A stretch of 47,259 nucleotides of DNA, from contig JAZSOT010000020.1 of NCBI GenBank assembly GCA_045537065.1, positions 1-47,259 of the forward strand. The letters are read 5' to 3'. How positions within the stretch are numbered: the first letter of the stretch is position 1; each line of letters starts with the position of its first letter. Below are positions 7,520 through 15,813 of this stretch, one piece after another. The notes beneath the pieces are model-generated. The model was given only the letters and a program-made list of their open reading frames with translations, made no database searches and was not told where the DNA came from. Source of the stretch: RGIG8709 sp045537065 (GTDB lineage Bacteria; Bacillota; Clostridia; Monoglobales; Monoglobaceae). The translations under genes were made by a program, and so were the position numbers.

Positions 7520-8635
7520 ATGATGAATAATTTGAATAAACATAACGATATAAGAAAAAACTTTGATTTTCTACTGTTTTTTCTTACAATGGCAGCGGCG
7601 GTTTTTGGGATTGTGATGATATCAAGTGCTGCACCTGACCCAAGGAAATATGTTCTTGTTCAGTCAGTGTCATTACTAATTGGCCTTATCTGTGTTGTGT
7701 TTGTTATGATTTTAGATTATGAATACTTAGCGAAAATATCCGTCTATCTTTATGGGATTTCGATTTTGCTTTTAGTTCTTGTTCTTATACCTGGGATAGG
7801 GACCTATGAAAACGGAGCAAGAAGCTGGTTCAGATTAGGTTCGCTGGTAGGAATACAGCCATCGGAGATAGTCAAGCTTGCATTTATTATAACCTTTTCA
7901 AAACATTTAAGCGAGTGCGATGACCTTATAGACAGACCGAGAAATGTTTTGTTTTTGCTTATTCACGCAGGTGTTTTAATCGGTCTTATTCTTTTGCAAC
8001 CTGATTTTGGGACAGCTATGGTTTTTCTTTTTATAATGGTTGTTCTTTTGTTTGTGGCAAAAATCGGACTTAAATATATTTTGACAGGAGTGGGGATACT
8101 TTCGGTGTCCTTGCCTGTAGCTTGGTTTTTTGTGTTAAAGCCTTATCAGAAAGAAAGAATTATAAATGTTTTTAATCCTGAAAATGACCCAACAGGAACA
8201 GGTTATCAGGTAACACAGTCAAAAATAGCTATCGGTTCGGGAAAGATTTTTGGTAACGGACTTTATAAGGGAAACAGCCAATATAATAATTTTCTTCCTG
8301 AAAGACACACGGATTTTATATATTCTGTTGTCTGTGAAGAACTTGGATTTATTGGCGGAGTGCTTGTTATATTATTGCTTGTTGGTATTATTATAAGATG
8401 TATTAATATAGGAATAAATGCAAGAAATAAAGAGGGAATGTATATTTGCTTCGGAGTTGTTGCTATGCTCACATTCCATATTGTGGAAAACATAGGAATG
8501 TGTGTAGGACTTCTTCCTGTAACGGGAATACCACTTCCATTTTTCAGCTATGGCGGATCATCTCTTTTGTCAAATATGATTGCAATAGGATTAGTCCTTA
8601 ATGTTAAATATCGAAGTAAGGTCATTAATTTCTAA
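7520..8635 (+). CDS. rodA: SEDS-family peptidoglycan glycosyltransferase RodA
   Basis: Polymerises lipid II during side-wall elongation, working with a class B penicillin-binding protein. The protein has 371 residues and about ten transmembrane segments. SEDS signatures include GSLVGIQPSEIVKLAFI, LLQPDFGTAMVF, the large extracellular loop with GTGYQVTQSKIAIGSG, and the C-terminal PLPFFSYGGSSLLSN. The chosen ATG is 8 bases after AAGGAG; a GTG at 7511 overlaps that site. SpoVE or FtsW cannot be fully excluded, but the order of conserved blocks fits RodA. It is the last gene of the operon and is followed by a strong terminator. Confidence 0.9.
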   Translation: MMNNLNKHNDIRKNFDFLLFFLTMAAAVFGIVMISSAAPDPRKYVLVQSVSLLIGLICVVFVMILDYEYLAKISVYLYGISILLLVLVLIPGIGTYENGARSWFRLGSLVGIQPSEIVKLAFIITFSKHLSECDDLIDRPRNVLFLLIHAGVLIGLILLQPDFGTAMVFLFIMVVLLFVAKIGLKYILTGVGILSVSLPVAWFFVLKPYQKERIINVFNPENDPTGTGYQVTQSKIAIGSGKIFGNGLYKGNSQYNNFLPERHTDFIYSVVCEELGFIGGVLVILLLVGIIIRCINIGINARNKEGMYICFGVVAMLTFHIVENIGMCVGLLPVTGIPLPFFSYGGSSLLSNMIAIGLVLNVKYRSKVINF

Positions 8636-8645
8636 TTTATAATAT

Positions 8646-8684
8646 AACAAAAAAGGAAGAACAAATTGTTCTTCCTTTTTGTTA
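8646..8684. terminator. Bidirectional terminator between rodA and PFOR
   Basis: A long A/T-flanked hairpin: AAAAAGGAAGAACAA pairs with TTGTTCTTCCTTTTT, followed by T-rich sequence in either direction. It sits between convergent genes, 11 bases past rodA and 11 bases past the PFOR stop. Confidence 0.85.
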
Positions 8685-8694
8685 TGCTTATTTA

Positions 8695-11600
8695 TTAGCC
8701 GTTATTAGCCATTCTCTTGTAAACTTCGTATCTGTCAAAGAGGTCTTTTTCTGCTTTGTCAAATAACTGAAGAGCACGTTCTGGGTTAGCTTTTTTGAGC
8801 ATTAGATAACGGTTTTCACCCTCTAAGAATTCCTTAACTGTTCCTGTAGGTTCTTTAGAATCAAGGATAAATGGATTCTTTCCTTCTTCTTTAAGAAGTG
8901 GGTTGTATCTCCATAAATGCCAGTAACCTGTTTCAACAGCTTTCTTTTCTTCAAAGATAGTATTTGACATACCAATCTTAATACCATGGTTAATACATGG
9001 AGCATAAGCGATGATAAGTGATGGACCAGGATATGCTTCAGCTTCCTTAATTGCATTAAGAGCCTGAGTCATATTAGCACCAAGAGCTATTTGAGCAACA
9101 TATACATAACCATATGTTGTAGCAATCATACCAAGGTCTTTTTTCTTAACATTCTTACCTGCTGCAGCAAATTTAGCAACTGCACCTGTAGGAGTAGCTT
9201 TTGAAGACTGACCGCCTGTATTTGAGTAAACTTCAGTATCAACAACGAAGATGTTGATGTCTTCGCCTGATGCGATAACGTGGTCAAGACCGCCGTATCC
9301 GATATCGTAAGCCCAACCGTCGCCGCCGAATGCCCAGTTTGATCTCTTAACAAGGAAGTCTGTTCTTTCAGCGATTTCTTTGATTTCAGGAATTGATTTA
9401 TCAGCACTGTCGATAAGAGCGATAATATCTTTTGCAGCTGCTTTTGAAGCTTCAGCGTTGTCTTTACCTTCAATCCAAGCTTTGAATGCATCAGCAAGTT
9501 TTGCATCAACCTTATCCATAACAGCATTCATTCTTGAAACAAGAGTTTCTCTGATTTTGTTAACACCCTTAACCATACCAAGTCCAAATTCAGCGTTGTC
9601 CTCGAATAATGAGTTAGCCCAAGCTGGACCTTTGCCTTCAGCGTTCTTACAGTATGGCATTGAAGGAGCACTACCACCCCAGATTGATGTACAACCTGTA
9701 GCATTAGCAACCATCATTCTGTCACCGAAGAGCTGAGTGATAAGTTTAATATAAGGTGTTTCACCACAACCTGCACAAGCGCCTGAGAATTCAAGCATTG
9801 GCTGAGCGAACTGAGAATTTTTGGTGCTCTTTGCAATATCGATAGAATCCTGTTTTGAAGGAATTGTCATTGCAAAATCCCAGTTTGAAGCTTCTTTCTC
9901 AACTTCGTCAAATGGTTTCATAACAAGAGCCTGTACTTTATCAGGACAAACCTGAGCACAAACGCCGCAACCAAGACAGTCAAGAGGAGAAACCTGCATT
10001 CTGAACTGCATTCCAGGGAATCCTGTAGCATTCTTAGTTGCAAATTCTGCAGGTTTGTTAGCTGCTTCTTCTTCAGTAAGAAGAACAGGACGGATAGCTG
10101 CGTGAGGACAAACTAATGAACACTGGTTACACTGAATACATTTTGCTTCATCCCAAACAGGAACGTTAACTGCAACGCCTCTCTTTTCGTATGCAGAAGT
10201 ACCGGTTTCAAATGTACCGTCTTCGATACCAACGAAAGTAGAAACAGGAAGCTTATTACCTCTCTGAGCGTTAACAGGTCTAACAATGTTCTTGATAAAG
10301 TCAGGTGCGTTGTCTTCTTTAACTTCGCTATCTACTGCATCTTTCCATGAAGCTGGAACATCAATCTTAACAAGAGCATCAATTGCACCGTCAACTGCAG
10401 CACAGTTCATGTTAACGATTTCGTCACCTTTTTTGCCGTAAGTTTTCTTAATAGCATCTTTAATAAGTGTAACTGCTTTATCAAACTCGATAACGTTTGA
10501 GAGCTTAAAGAATGCACTCTGCGTTACCATGTTGATTCTGTTTGGACCAAGTCCAACCTTAACTGCAACATCAACAGCGTTGATGGTGTAGAATTCAATA
10601 TCGTTTTCTGCAATGTAACGTTTAACGTTTGCAGGAAGCTTTTCATCAAGTTCTTCAGGGCTCCATACACAGTTAAGGAGGAATGTTCCGCCTTTTTTGA
10701 GTCCTTCAAGAACATCATACTGATGAACATATGCTGGCTTATGACAAGCAATGTAGTCAGCTTCATCAAGAAGATATGTTGACTTAATCGGCTTTTTACC
10801 AAATCTGAGGTGAGACATTGTAACACCGCCTGATTTCTTTGAGTCATAATCAAAGTAAGCCTGAGCATAAAGGTCTGTGTTGTCACCGATAATCTTGATA
10901 GCATCTTTGTTAGCCCCAACAGTACCGTCAGAACCAAAGCCCCAGAATTTACAACGTGTAGCGCCTTCAGGAGCTGCGTTAATAATTTCTTTGATTTCAA
11001 GAGATGTATTTGTAACATCATCAACGATACCGATTGTGAAACCGTTTTTAGGTTCAGCAGCATCAAGATTTTTGTAAACTGCATAAATCTGTGAAGGAGT
11101 TGTATCCTTTGAACCAAGACCAAAACGACCGCCAACAATTAAAGGAGCGTTTTCTTTGCCATAGAAAAGGTTACAAACATCAAGATATAAAGGTTCGCCA
11201 AGTGAACCTGGCTCTTTTGTTCTGTCAAGAACAGCGATTTTTTCAACTGTCTTAGGAAGAACATCGAAGAAATATTTTGCAGAGAAAGGTCTGTAAAGGT
11301 GAACTTTGATAACACCAACTTTTTCTCCGCGAGCGTTCATATAATCAACAGTTTCTTCAATTGCTTCGCAAACACTACCCATAGCAACAATAACTTTTGT
11401 TGCATCAGGAGCACCGTAGTAATTGAATGGTTTGTATTCTCTACCTGTGATTTTTGTGATTTCCTGCATGTATTCGTTAACAACATCAGGAATAGCTTCG
11501 TAATATTTATTTGCAGCTTCTCTTCCCTGGAAGTAGATGTCTGCATTCTGAGCAGTACCACGAAGTACAGGATGCTCAGGATTTAAAGCGTTGTCTCTGA

Positions 11601-12207
11601 AAGCTTTAAGAGCATTCCAGTCAACAAGCTTTTTAAGGTCTTCATAATCCATAACTTCGATTTTCTGAATTTCGTGAGAAGTTCTGAAACCATCGAAGAA
11701 ATGAAGGAAAGGAACTCTTCCTTTAATTGAAGCAAGGTGAGCAACACCGCCAAGGTCCATAGTTTCCTGAACACTTCCTGATGCTAAAAGGGCGAAACCT
11801 GTCTGACGACAAGCCATAACGTCCTGATGGTCACCGAAAATGTTAAGAGCGTGAGCTGCAAGTGCTCTGGCACTAACATGGAAAACTGTTGGTAATAATT
11901 CACCTGCAATTTTGTACATGTTCGGGATCATTAGTAAAAGACCCTGAGATGCTGTGAAAGTAGTTGTCATAGCACCTGCCTGAAGAGAACCGTGTACTGC
12001 ACCGGCAGCACCAGCTTCAGACTGCATTTCAACAACTTCAACAGTTTCACCGTAAATGTTTTTAAGTCCGTTTGCACTCCATTGGTCTACATATTCAGCC
12101 ATAGTAGAAGAAGGAGTAATCGGATAGATAGCTGCAACTTCTGTAAATGCATAGGCGCAATGTGCAGCAGCGCAGTTACCGTCCATGGTTTTCATTTTTT
12201 TAGCCAT
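8695..12207 (-). CDS. nifJ: Pyruvate:ferredoxin (flavodoxin) oxidoreductase, single-chain
   Basis: Oxidatively decarboxylates pyruvate to acetyl-CoA and reduces ferredoxin, the central step of clostridial fermentation. The protein has 1170 residues, the usual length for the fused homodimeric enzyme. Visible in order are the pyrimidine-binding domain (AAHCAYAFTEVAAIYPITPSS), the gamma-type domain, and two [4Fe-4S] ferredoxin motifs (CIQCNQCSLVCPH and CLGCGVCAQVCPDK). The TPP/proximal cluster domain follows with CAGCGETPYIKL and GDGWAYDIGYGGLDH. The start ATG follows GGGAGG. Codon use is noticeably cleaner than in neighbours, as expected for a very highly expressed gene. It is a single-gene unit with promoter 12292-12320 and two upstream dyads. 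Confidence 0.98.
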   Translation of the reverse strand: MAKKMKTMDGNCAAAHCAYAFTEVAAIYPITPSSTMAEYVDQWSANGLKNIYGETVEVVEMQSEAGAAGAVHGSLQAGAMTTTFTASQGLLLMIPNMYKIAGELLPTVFHVSARALAAHALNIFGDHQDVMACRQTGFALLASGSVQETMDLGGVAHLASIKGRVPFLHFFDGFRTSHEIQKIEVMDYEDLKKLVDWNALKAFRDNALNPEHPVLRGTAQNADIYFQGREAANKYYEAIPDVVNEYMQEITKITGREYKPFNYYGAPDATKVIVAMGSVCEAIEETVDYMNARGEKVGVIKVHLYRPFSAKYFFDVLPKTVEKIAVLDRTKEPGSLGEPLYLDVCNLFYGKENAPLIVGGRFGLGSKDTTPSQIYAVYKNLDAAEPKNGFTIGIVDDVTNTSLEIKEIINAAPEGATRCKFWGFGSDGTVGANKDAIKIIGDNTDLYAQAYFDYDSKKSGGVTMSHLRFGKKPIKSTYLLDEADYIACHKPAYVHQYDVLEGLKKGGTFLLNCVWSPEELDEKLPANVKRYIAENDIEFYTINAVDVAVKVGLGPNRINMVTQSAFFKLSNVIEFDKAVTLIKDAIKKTYGKKGDEIVNMNCAAVDGAIDALVKIDVPASWKDAVDSEVKEDNAPDFIKNIVRPVNAQRGNKLPVSTFVGIEDGTFETGTSAYEKRGVAVNVPVWDEAKCIQCNQCSLVCPHAAIRPVLLTEEEAANKPAEFATKNATGFPGMQFRMQVSPLDCLGCGVCAQVCPDKVQALVMKPFDEVEKEASNWDFAMTIPSKQDSIDIAKSTKNSQFAQPMLEFSGACAGCGETPYIKLITQLFGDRMMVANATGCTSIWGGSAPSMPYCKNAEGKGPAWANSLFEDNAEFGLGMVKGVNKIRETLVSRMNAVMDKVDAKLADAFKAWIEGKDNAEASKAAAKDIIALIDSADKSIPEIKEIAERTDFLVKRSNWAFGGDGWAYDIGYGGLDHVIASGEDINIFVVDTEVYSNTGGQSSKATPTGAVAKFAAAGKNVKKKDLGMIATTYGYVYVAQIALGANMTQALNAIKEAEAYPGPSLIIAYAPCINHGIKIGMSNTIFEEKKAVETGYWHLWRYNPLLKEEGKNPFILDSKEPTGTVKEFLEGENRYLMLKKANPERALQLFDKAEKDLFDRYEVYKRMANNG

Positions 12208-12263
12208 GAATAAATCCTCCCTTTGTTATATAAATTTAATTTTTTTCACATAATTTGAATGAC

Positions 12264-12283
12264 TTGAGCATATACATACTCAA
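12264..12283. promoter_or_regulatory. Imperfect 20-bp dyad in the PFOR leader
   Basis: TTGAG at 12264-12268 mirrors CTCAA at 12279-12283 around an AT-rich 10-bp centre. It begins about where the transcript should start (the -10 is at 12292-12297), so it is either an operator overlapping +1 or a 5' hairpin. It does not match the Rex consensus TTGTGAA-N4-TTCACAA. Confidence 0.5.
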
Positions 12284-12291
12284 ACAGATAT

Positions 12292-12320
12292 ATTATAGCA
12301 TATATAATGTAAGATTTCAA
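12292..12320 (-). promoter_or_regulatory. Sigma-A promoter of the PFOR gene
   Basis: On the reverse strand TTGAAA (plus 12315-12320), 17-bp spacer, TATAAT (plus 12292-12297). The predicted start leaves an 80-base leader before the PFOR ATG. Confidence 0.75.
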
Positions 12321-12350
12321 ACAAAATTTTTAATAATGTATAAAATTTTA

Positions 12351-12366
12351 TATTATGTACATAATA
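12351..12366. promoter_or_regulatory. Perfect 16-bp palindrome upstream of the PFOR promoter
   Basis: TATTATGTACATAATA reads the same on both strands and lies 31 bp beyond the PFOR -35 box, a usual location for an activator site. The rest of 12208-12460 is AT-rich and holds nothing else I can identify. Confidence 0.5.
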
Positions 12367-12462
12367 ATTGCGAATAATGAGAAAATTTTTGAGCAAGAAT
12401 AAGAAAAACAAAGAAATAATTGTAAAATCAAGAAAATAAAAATAAAAAGTTAATAAAAAGTA

Positions 12463-12491
12463 TTGACAAAAAGCCGGAGGTATGGTATTAT
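12463..12491 (+). promoter_or_regulatory. Consensus promoter of the tRNA-Leu/tRNA-fMet unit
   Basis: TTGACA (12463-12468), 17-bp spacer, TATTAT (12486-12491), 24 bp before the first tRNA base. The strength fits a stable-RNA operon. Confidence 0.8.
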
Positions 12492-12515
12492 ATATAAGCT
12501 TTGTAAATTATGTAC

Positions 12516-12603
12516 GCCGGAGTGGCGGAACTGGCAGACGCCCAGGACTTAAAATCCTGTGGGATTTTTTCCCGTACCGGTTCGATTCCGGTCTCCGGCA
12601 CCA
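12516..12603 (+). tRNA. tRNA-Leu (anticodon TAA)
   Basis: Class II tRNA with encoded CCA. The acceptor arms GCCGGAG and CTCCGGC pair fully. The anticodon stem is CAGGA/TCCTG with loop CTTAAAA, giving anticodon TAA at 12550-12552. An extra arm (GTGGGATTTTTTCCCGT region) identifies leucine. The T arm is CCGGTTCGATTCCGG. Confidence 0.97.
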
Positions 12604-12619
12604 AAGCAAAACTAAATAT

Positions 12620-12697
<78 letters not shown>

Positions 12698-12698
12698 A

Positions 12699-12732
12699 AA
12701 ATAAAGGACACCATTAGGTGTCCTTTATTTTT
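12699..12732. terminator. Terminator of the tRNA pair
   Basis: AAAGGACACC, loop ATTA, GGTGTCCTTTATTTTT. It starts directly after the fMet CCA. The A-run on the 5' side makes it work in both directions. Its GGACACC/GGTGTCC stem is repeated at 12949-12978. Confidence 0.85.
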
Positions 12733-12739
12733 GCTTATG

Positions 12740-12930
12740 GAACAGAATTGGGTCGTGCATCTCAGTTTATGAGACCGACGGGCGTGGCTCGTTGGGAATC
12801 GAACCCGAGCGCTGCCGGTGGCAGAAGAAGCGAGGGTGCAGAGTTGTGTAGCGGTCGAAAAGCGAACTGCGTATGCAGTGAGTCTTCGGGAACCGCAAAC
12901 GGCTTTCCGCAGGAAAGATAACCCGAAGAG
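12740..12930 (+). ncRNA. Highly structured non-coding RNA (possible raiA-motif RNA)
   Basis: About 190 bases of G+C-rich sequence in an AT-rich genome, with no plausible reading frame. It folds into consistent hairpins: CTCA/TGAG (12771-12783 area), GCTC-gtt-GGG closing on CCC-GAGC, CTGCC-ggt-GGCAG, ACTGC-gtat-GCAGT, and a long outer stem TCTTCGGG/CCCGAAGA. That outer stem encloses CCG-caaa-CGG and TTTCC-gca-GGAAA. Size, complexity and occurrence in Clostridia resemble the raiA motif, but I assign the family only tentatively because no search could be run. Strand is also uncertain: the plus strand gives A-rich loops, whereas the minus strand contains a T-loop-like GGGTTCGATTCCC. It is not SRP RNA, 6S RNA, tmRNA or RNase P by visible signatures. 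Confidence 0.7.
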
Positions 12931-12948
12931 TAGTAAAGATTTAAATCA

Positions 12949-12978
12949 AAAAGGACACCTTTGGTGTCCTTTTATTTC
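12949..12978. terminator. Terminator between the structured RNA and nagB
   Basis: AAGGACACC, loop TTT, GGTGTCCTT followed by TTATTT. It can serve the RNA gene on the plus strand and nagB on the minus strand. The stem is the same as in the terminator at 12699-12732. Confidence 0.85.
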
Positions 12979-12993
12979 TGCTTGAAATGTCAA

Positions 12994-13779
12994 TTATTTT
13001 TCGTCTTTGTAGATTTCTTTAAAGTATTTGTATGTGTCAACTTTTAATTCGCCACATGCATCTTCGTCACAAGCGATAATTCCGCATGGGTGCATCTGTA
13101 GAGCACTGATTGTCCAAGCATGGTCAACACCGCCCTCAACACAATGACGGAGTGCACGAGCCTTGTTGTGCCCGCTGATTAAAAGAAGAACTTTCTTAGA
13201 ATCACAAACAGTACCTACACCAACGGAGAGAGCGGTTTTCGGAACTTTGTTTGGATCGTTGTCAAAGAATCTTGAATTAACAATAAGTGTGTCCTGAGTT
13301 AAGGCGCGAACACCTGTGCGTGATGTAAGTGATGTAAATGGTTCATTGAATGCAATGTGTCCGTCAACACCGCTTCCACCAAGGAAAAGGTCAATGCCGC
13401 CGTATGATGCGATTTTGTCCTCATAACGCTGACATTCAGCTTCAAGGTCATCTGCCATACCGTTCAGGATGTTGATGTTTTCACTTGGAATATCAATATG
13501 GTTAAAGAAATTGTCGTGCATAAAATACCAGTAGCTCTGGTCGTGTTCTCTTGGAAGACCAACATATTCATCCATGTTAAATGTAACAACGTTTTTGAAA
13601 GTAACCTTGCCTGCCTTATTCATTTCAATGAGTCTTTTATAAACACCTAGAGGTGATGAACCTGTTGGAAGACCAAGAATAAATGGACGGTTTTCTTTGT
13701 GGTTGTTAATTGCATCTGCAATATGCTGTGCAGCCCAAGCACACATCTCATCATAGTTGTTCTTGATAATAAGTTTCAT
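12994..13779 (-). CDS. nagB: Glucosamine-6-phosphate deaminase
   Basis: Converts glucosamine-6-phosphate to fructose-6-phosphate and ammonia, feeding amino sugars into glycolysis. The protein has 261 residues, family length. Key blocks are LGLPTGSSPLGVYKRLIE (phosphate loop), NMDEYVGLPREHDQSY (catalytic Asp), and GVDGHIAFNEP (catalytic His/Glu region). The usual GSSF after NEP is replaced by FTSLTSRT, still within family variation. The chosen ATG is 8 bases after GGAGAG; an upstream GTG overlaps that site. No nagA or NagC/GntR regulator is adjacent, so it stands alone with its own promoter. Confidence 0.96.
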   Translation of the reverse strand: MKLIIKNNYDEMCAWAAQHIADAINNHKENRPFILGLPTGSSPLGVYKRLIEMNKAGKVTFKNVVTFNMDEYVGLPREHDQSYWYFMHDNFFNHIDIPSENINILNGMADDLEAECQRYEDKIASYGGIDLFLGGSGVDGHIAFNEPFTSLTSRTGVRALTQDTLIVNSRFFDNDPNKVPKTALSVGVGTVCDSKKVLLLISGHNKARALRHCVEGGVDHAWTISALQMHPCGIIACDEDACGELKVDTYKYFKEIYKDEK

Positions 13780-13827
13780 TTTATTCACTCTCCAATTATA
13801 TTAATAATATAAAGTTTTACTGAATTA

Positions 13828-13856
13828 ATTATACAATTATATTTCTGATTTGTCTA
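13828..13856 (-). promoter_or_regulatory. Promoter of nagB
   Basis: On the reverse strand TAGACA (plus 13851-13856), 17-bp spacer, TATAAT (plus 13828-13833). Confidence 0.6.
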
Positions 13857-13887
13857 GTGTTTTTATAATTATTTTTGTATATATTAG

Positions 13888-13916
13888 TTGCATATTTTTC
13901 CTTGGTGATGTATAAT
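13888..13916 (+). promoter_or_regulatory. Promoter of the aldo/keto reductase gene
   Basis: TTGCAT (13888-13893), 17-bp spacer, TATAAT (13911-13916). It is divergent from the nagB promoter, 32 bp away. Confidence 0.65.
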
Positions 13917-13958
13917 TGTATTGGAATTTTAAAATCTTGTTATAAAGGATAGAATTAT

Positions 13959-15056
13959 ATGATTTTTAATAAAATTAAGGGAAATCTTGGCTTTGGATGT
14001 ATGCGTCTTAAGATGAATGAAAACGAAGTGGATAAAGGTGAGTTTAATCGTATGATAGATGCCTTTATTGGTGCGGGCTTTAATTATTTTGACACAGCTC
14101 ACGGCTATATTGACGGAAAGAGTGAAGAGGCTATCAGGGATTGTCTTTCGGCAAGATATAAAAGAGAAGATTTCGTGCTTGCAAACAAACTTTCTTACTG
14201 GTGTTTTGAAAAAGAAGAGGATATTATCCCTCTTTTTGAAAAACAGCTTAAGCTTTGCGGAGTAGAGTATTTTGATTTTTATCTTTTTCATTGTCTTAAT
14301 CACGAGGGGTATGCAAAGCATAAGGAGTGCAATTCTTTTGAAATTGTGAAAAAATTGAAAGAACAGGGCAAGATAAAACATATAGGGATGTCATTTCACG
14401 ATACTGCGGATTTTTTGGATACTATCCTCACAGAACAGCCTTACATGGAATTTGTGCAATTACAGCTGAACTATCTTGATTATGATGACCCAACCGTGCA
14501 GAGTAAAGCCTGTTATGATGTTTGCGTAAAGCATGGTAAAAAGGTGATTGTAATGGAACCTGTCAGAGGGGGAGCCTTGGTTAATCTTCCTGAAAAAGCT
14601 GGGGAAGAGTTAAAGGTGCTTGGTGATGGAAGTCAGGCATCATATGCTCTTCGTTATGCGGCAAGCTATCCTGATGTTTTTATGGTGCTTTCAGGCATGG
14701 GTAATATGGATATGATAGAAGAGAATATAAAAACTTTTAAAAGTTTTATTCCTTTTAAGGATGATGATTTTAAGGTTTTTGACAGAGTCCGTGAAATAAT
14801 AAGAAAAGTAAAACAGATTCCCTGCACAAAGTGTAACTATTGTGCAGAGGTATGTCCTTCTGATATATCTATTTCAAAAATTCTTTCCGCGTATAACAAG
14901 TTTTTGGGGGTACAAATTACAAAGGATAATTTGAAAGAAAGAATAGAGGGAAAGGGTTTAGAAAAATGTATTAAATGCGGCAATTGTGAAACTAATTGTC
15001 CACAAGGTATAAAAATAAGAGAAGAATTTGAAAATGTTGAAAATATATTAAAATAA
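13959..15056 (+). CDS. Aldo/keto reductase with C-terminal [4Fe-4S] domain
   Basis: A 365-residue cytoplasmic oxidoreductase. Residues 1-280 form the aldo/keto reductase barrel: LGFGCMRLKM at the start, the catalytic Asp/Tyr region FDTAHGYIDG, the lysine in LANKLSYW, and the histidine region YFDFYLFHCL. The last 80 residues hold two cluster motifs, CTKCNYCAEVCPSD and CIKCGNCETNCPQG. This architecture is common in anaerobes, where electrons probably come from ferredoxin. The natural substrate is unknown. The ATG follows AAAGGAT. Confidence 0.93.
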   Translation: MIFNKIKGNLGFGCMRLKMNENEVDKGEFNRMIDAFIGAGFNYFDTAHGYIDGKSEEAIRDCLSARYKREDFVLANKLSYWCFEKEEDIIPLFEKQLKLCGVEYFDFYLFHCLNHEGYAKHKECNSFEIVKKLKEQGKIKHIGMSFHDTADFLDTILTEQPYMEFVQLQLNYLDYDDPTVQSKACYDVCVKHGKKVIVMEPVRGGALVNLPEKAGEELKVLGDGSQASYALRYAASYPDVFMVLSGMGNMDMIEENIKTFKSFIPFKDDDFKVFDRVREIIRKVKQIPCTKCNYCAEVCPSDISISKILSAYNKFLGVQITKDNLKERIEGKGLEKCIKCGNCETNCPQGIKIREEFENVENILK

Positions 15057-15151
15057 ATGTTTGTCGATTAAAAGGAAATTTTCGATGATATAGTTGACCA
15101 CGATTTTTAAACACAGAAAATTTAAGAAAAGACGGAAAAAGGAGATAACAA

Positions 15152-15580
15152 ATGAAAAAAATAAGTTTTAATTTTATCAGCTTTTTATTGGTGATTATAT
15201 TATGTATAAGTCTTTCAGCTTGCAGAAATACTGCCACTGAAACAGATATATGGAAAGATGCATTATACACAGAAAATACTGAGCTTGGAAAGGGAGATAA
15301 GACGGTTTTGATAAATGTTACCGTAGAAGATAAAATTATTACTTTTACGATAAACACAGATAAAAAAACTTTAGGAGAAGCGTTGACAGAACACGACTTG
15401 ATAGATGGGGAAAAAGGAGCCTACGGGCTTTATGTAAAAAAAGTTAACGGAATAACCGCTGATTATGATAAGGATAAAACTTATTGGGGATTTAACAAAA
15501 ATGGCGAGAGTATGTTGACAGGTGTTGATAGTGCTTTGATTGAAGACGGAGACCGATACGAGATTATTTATACTAAATAG
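15152..15580 (+). CDS. DUF4430-type lipoprotein
   Basis: A 142-residue secreted lipoprotein. Residues 1-23 are a signal peptide ending in the lipobox LSAC, so Cys24 would be lipidated and the protein anchored outside the membrane. The rest is a DUF4430-like domain (transcobalamin C-terminal-like): TLGEALTEHDL, then YGLYVKKVNGI, YWGFNKNGE and DGDRYEIIYTK at the end. Such domains occur in surface proteins and beside cobalamin or other ECF transport genes, but no transporter is nearby, so the ligand is unknown. AAAGGAG precedes the ATG. I see no clear promoter in the 95 bp upstream. Confidence 0.85.
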   Translation: MKKISFNFISFLLVIILCISLSACRNTATETDIWKDALYTENTELGKGDKTVLINVTVEDKIITFTINTDKKTLGEALTEHDLIDGEKGAYGLYVKKVNGITADYDKDKTYWGFNKNGESMLTGVDSALIEDGDRYEIIYTK

Positions 15581-15597
15581 CCTGAATTGGAGGGAAA

Positions 15598-15810
15598 ATG
15601 TTGAAAAAAGGAATTTATGAGCATTACAAAGGAAACCGATATGAGCTTTTATATATTGCAAATCATTCGGAAACCCTTGAAAAAATGGTTGTGTATAAAG
15701 CCTTGTATGGAAAAGGGGAGGTTTGGGTAAGACCTCTTTCGATGTGGGATGAAACCGTTGAGGTAGGTGGCAAAAAGATGCCCAGATTTAAATTGGTTGA
15801 ATCATTTTGA
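15598..15810 (+). CDS. DUF1653 family small protein
   Basis: A 70-residue protein matching the DUF1653 pattern: GIYEHYKGNRYELLYIANHSET, then VVYKALYGKGEVWVRPLSMW, and RFKLVESF at the end. The family is a small beta-rich fold widespread in bacteria, of unproven function. It starts 17 bases after the lipoprotein stop behind GGAGGG. The ATG at 15598 is close to that site, and the following TTG codon is an alternative start. It is probably cotranscribed with the lipoprotein gene. Confidence 0.88.
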   Translation: MLKKGIYEHYKGNRYELLYIANHSETLEKMVVYKALYGKGEVWVRPLSMWDETVEVGGKKMPRFKLVESF

Positions 15811-15813
15811 TGT

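Noticed and set aside
8823..11774. Several open frames in other phases inside the PFOR gene, up to 204 codons
   Set aside because: They are by-products of the biased codon use of PFOR; leucine- and glutamine-heavy translations, no start signals, and PFOR itself is continuous.
12264..12283. Rex operator at the PFOR promoter
   Set aside because: The dyad TTGAG-N10-CTCAA differs from TTGTGAA-N4-TTCACAA in arm sequence and spacing.
13929..14381. Reverse frame of 150 codons opposite the aldo/keto reductase
   Set aside because: The forward strand holds a complete enzyme with catalytic motifs; the reverse product is Lys/Phe/Ile-rich with no recognisable signature.
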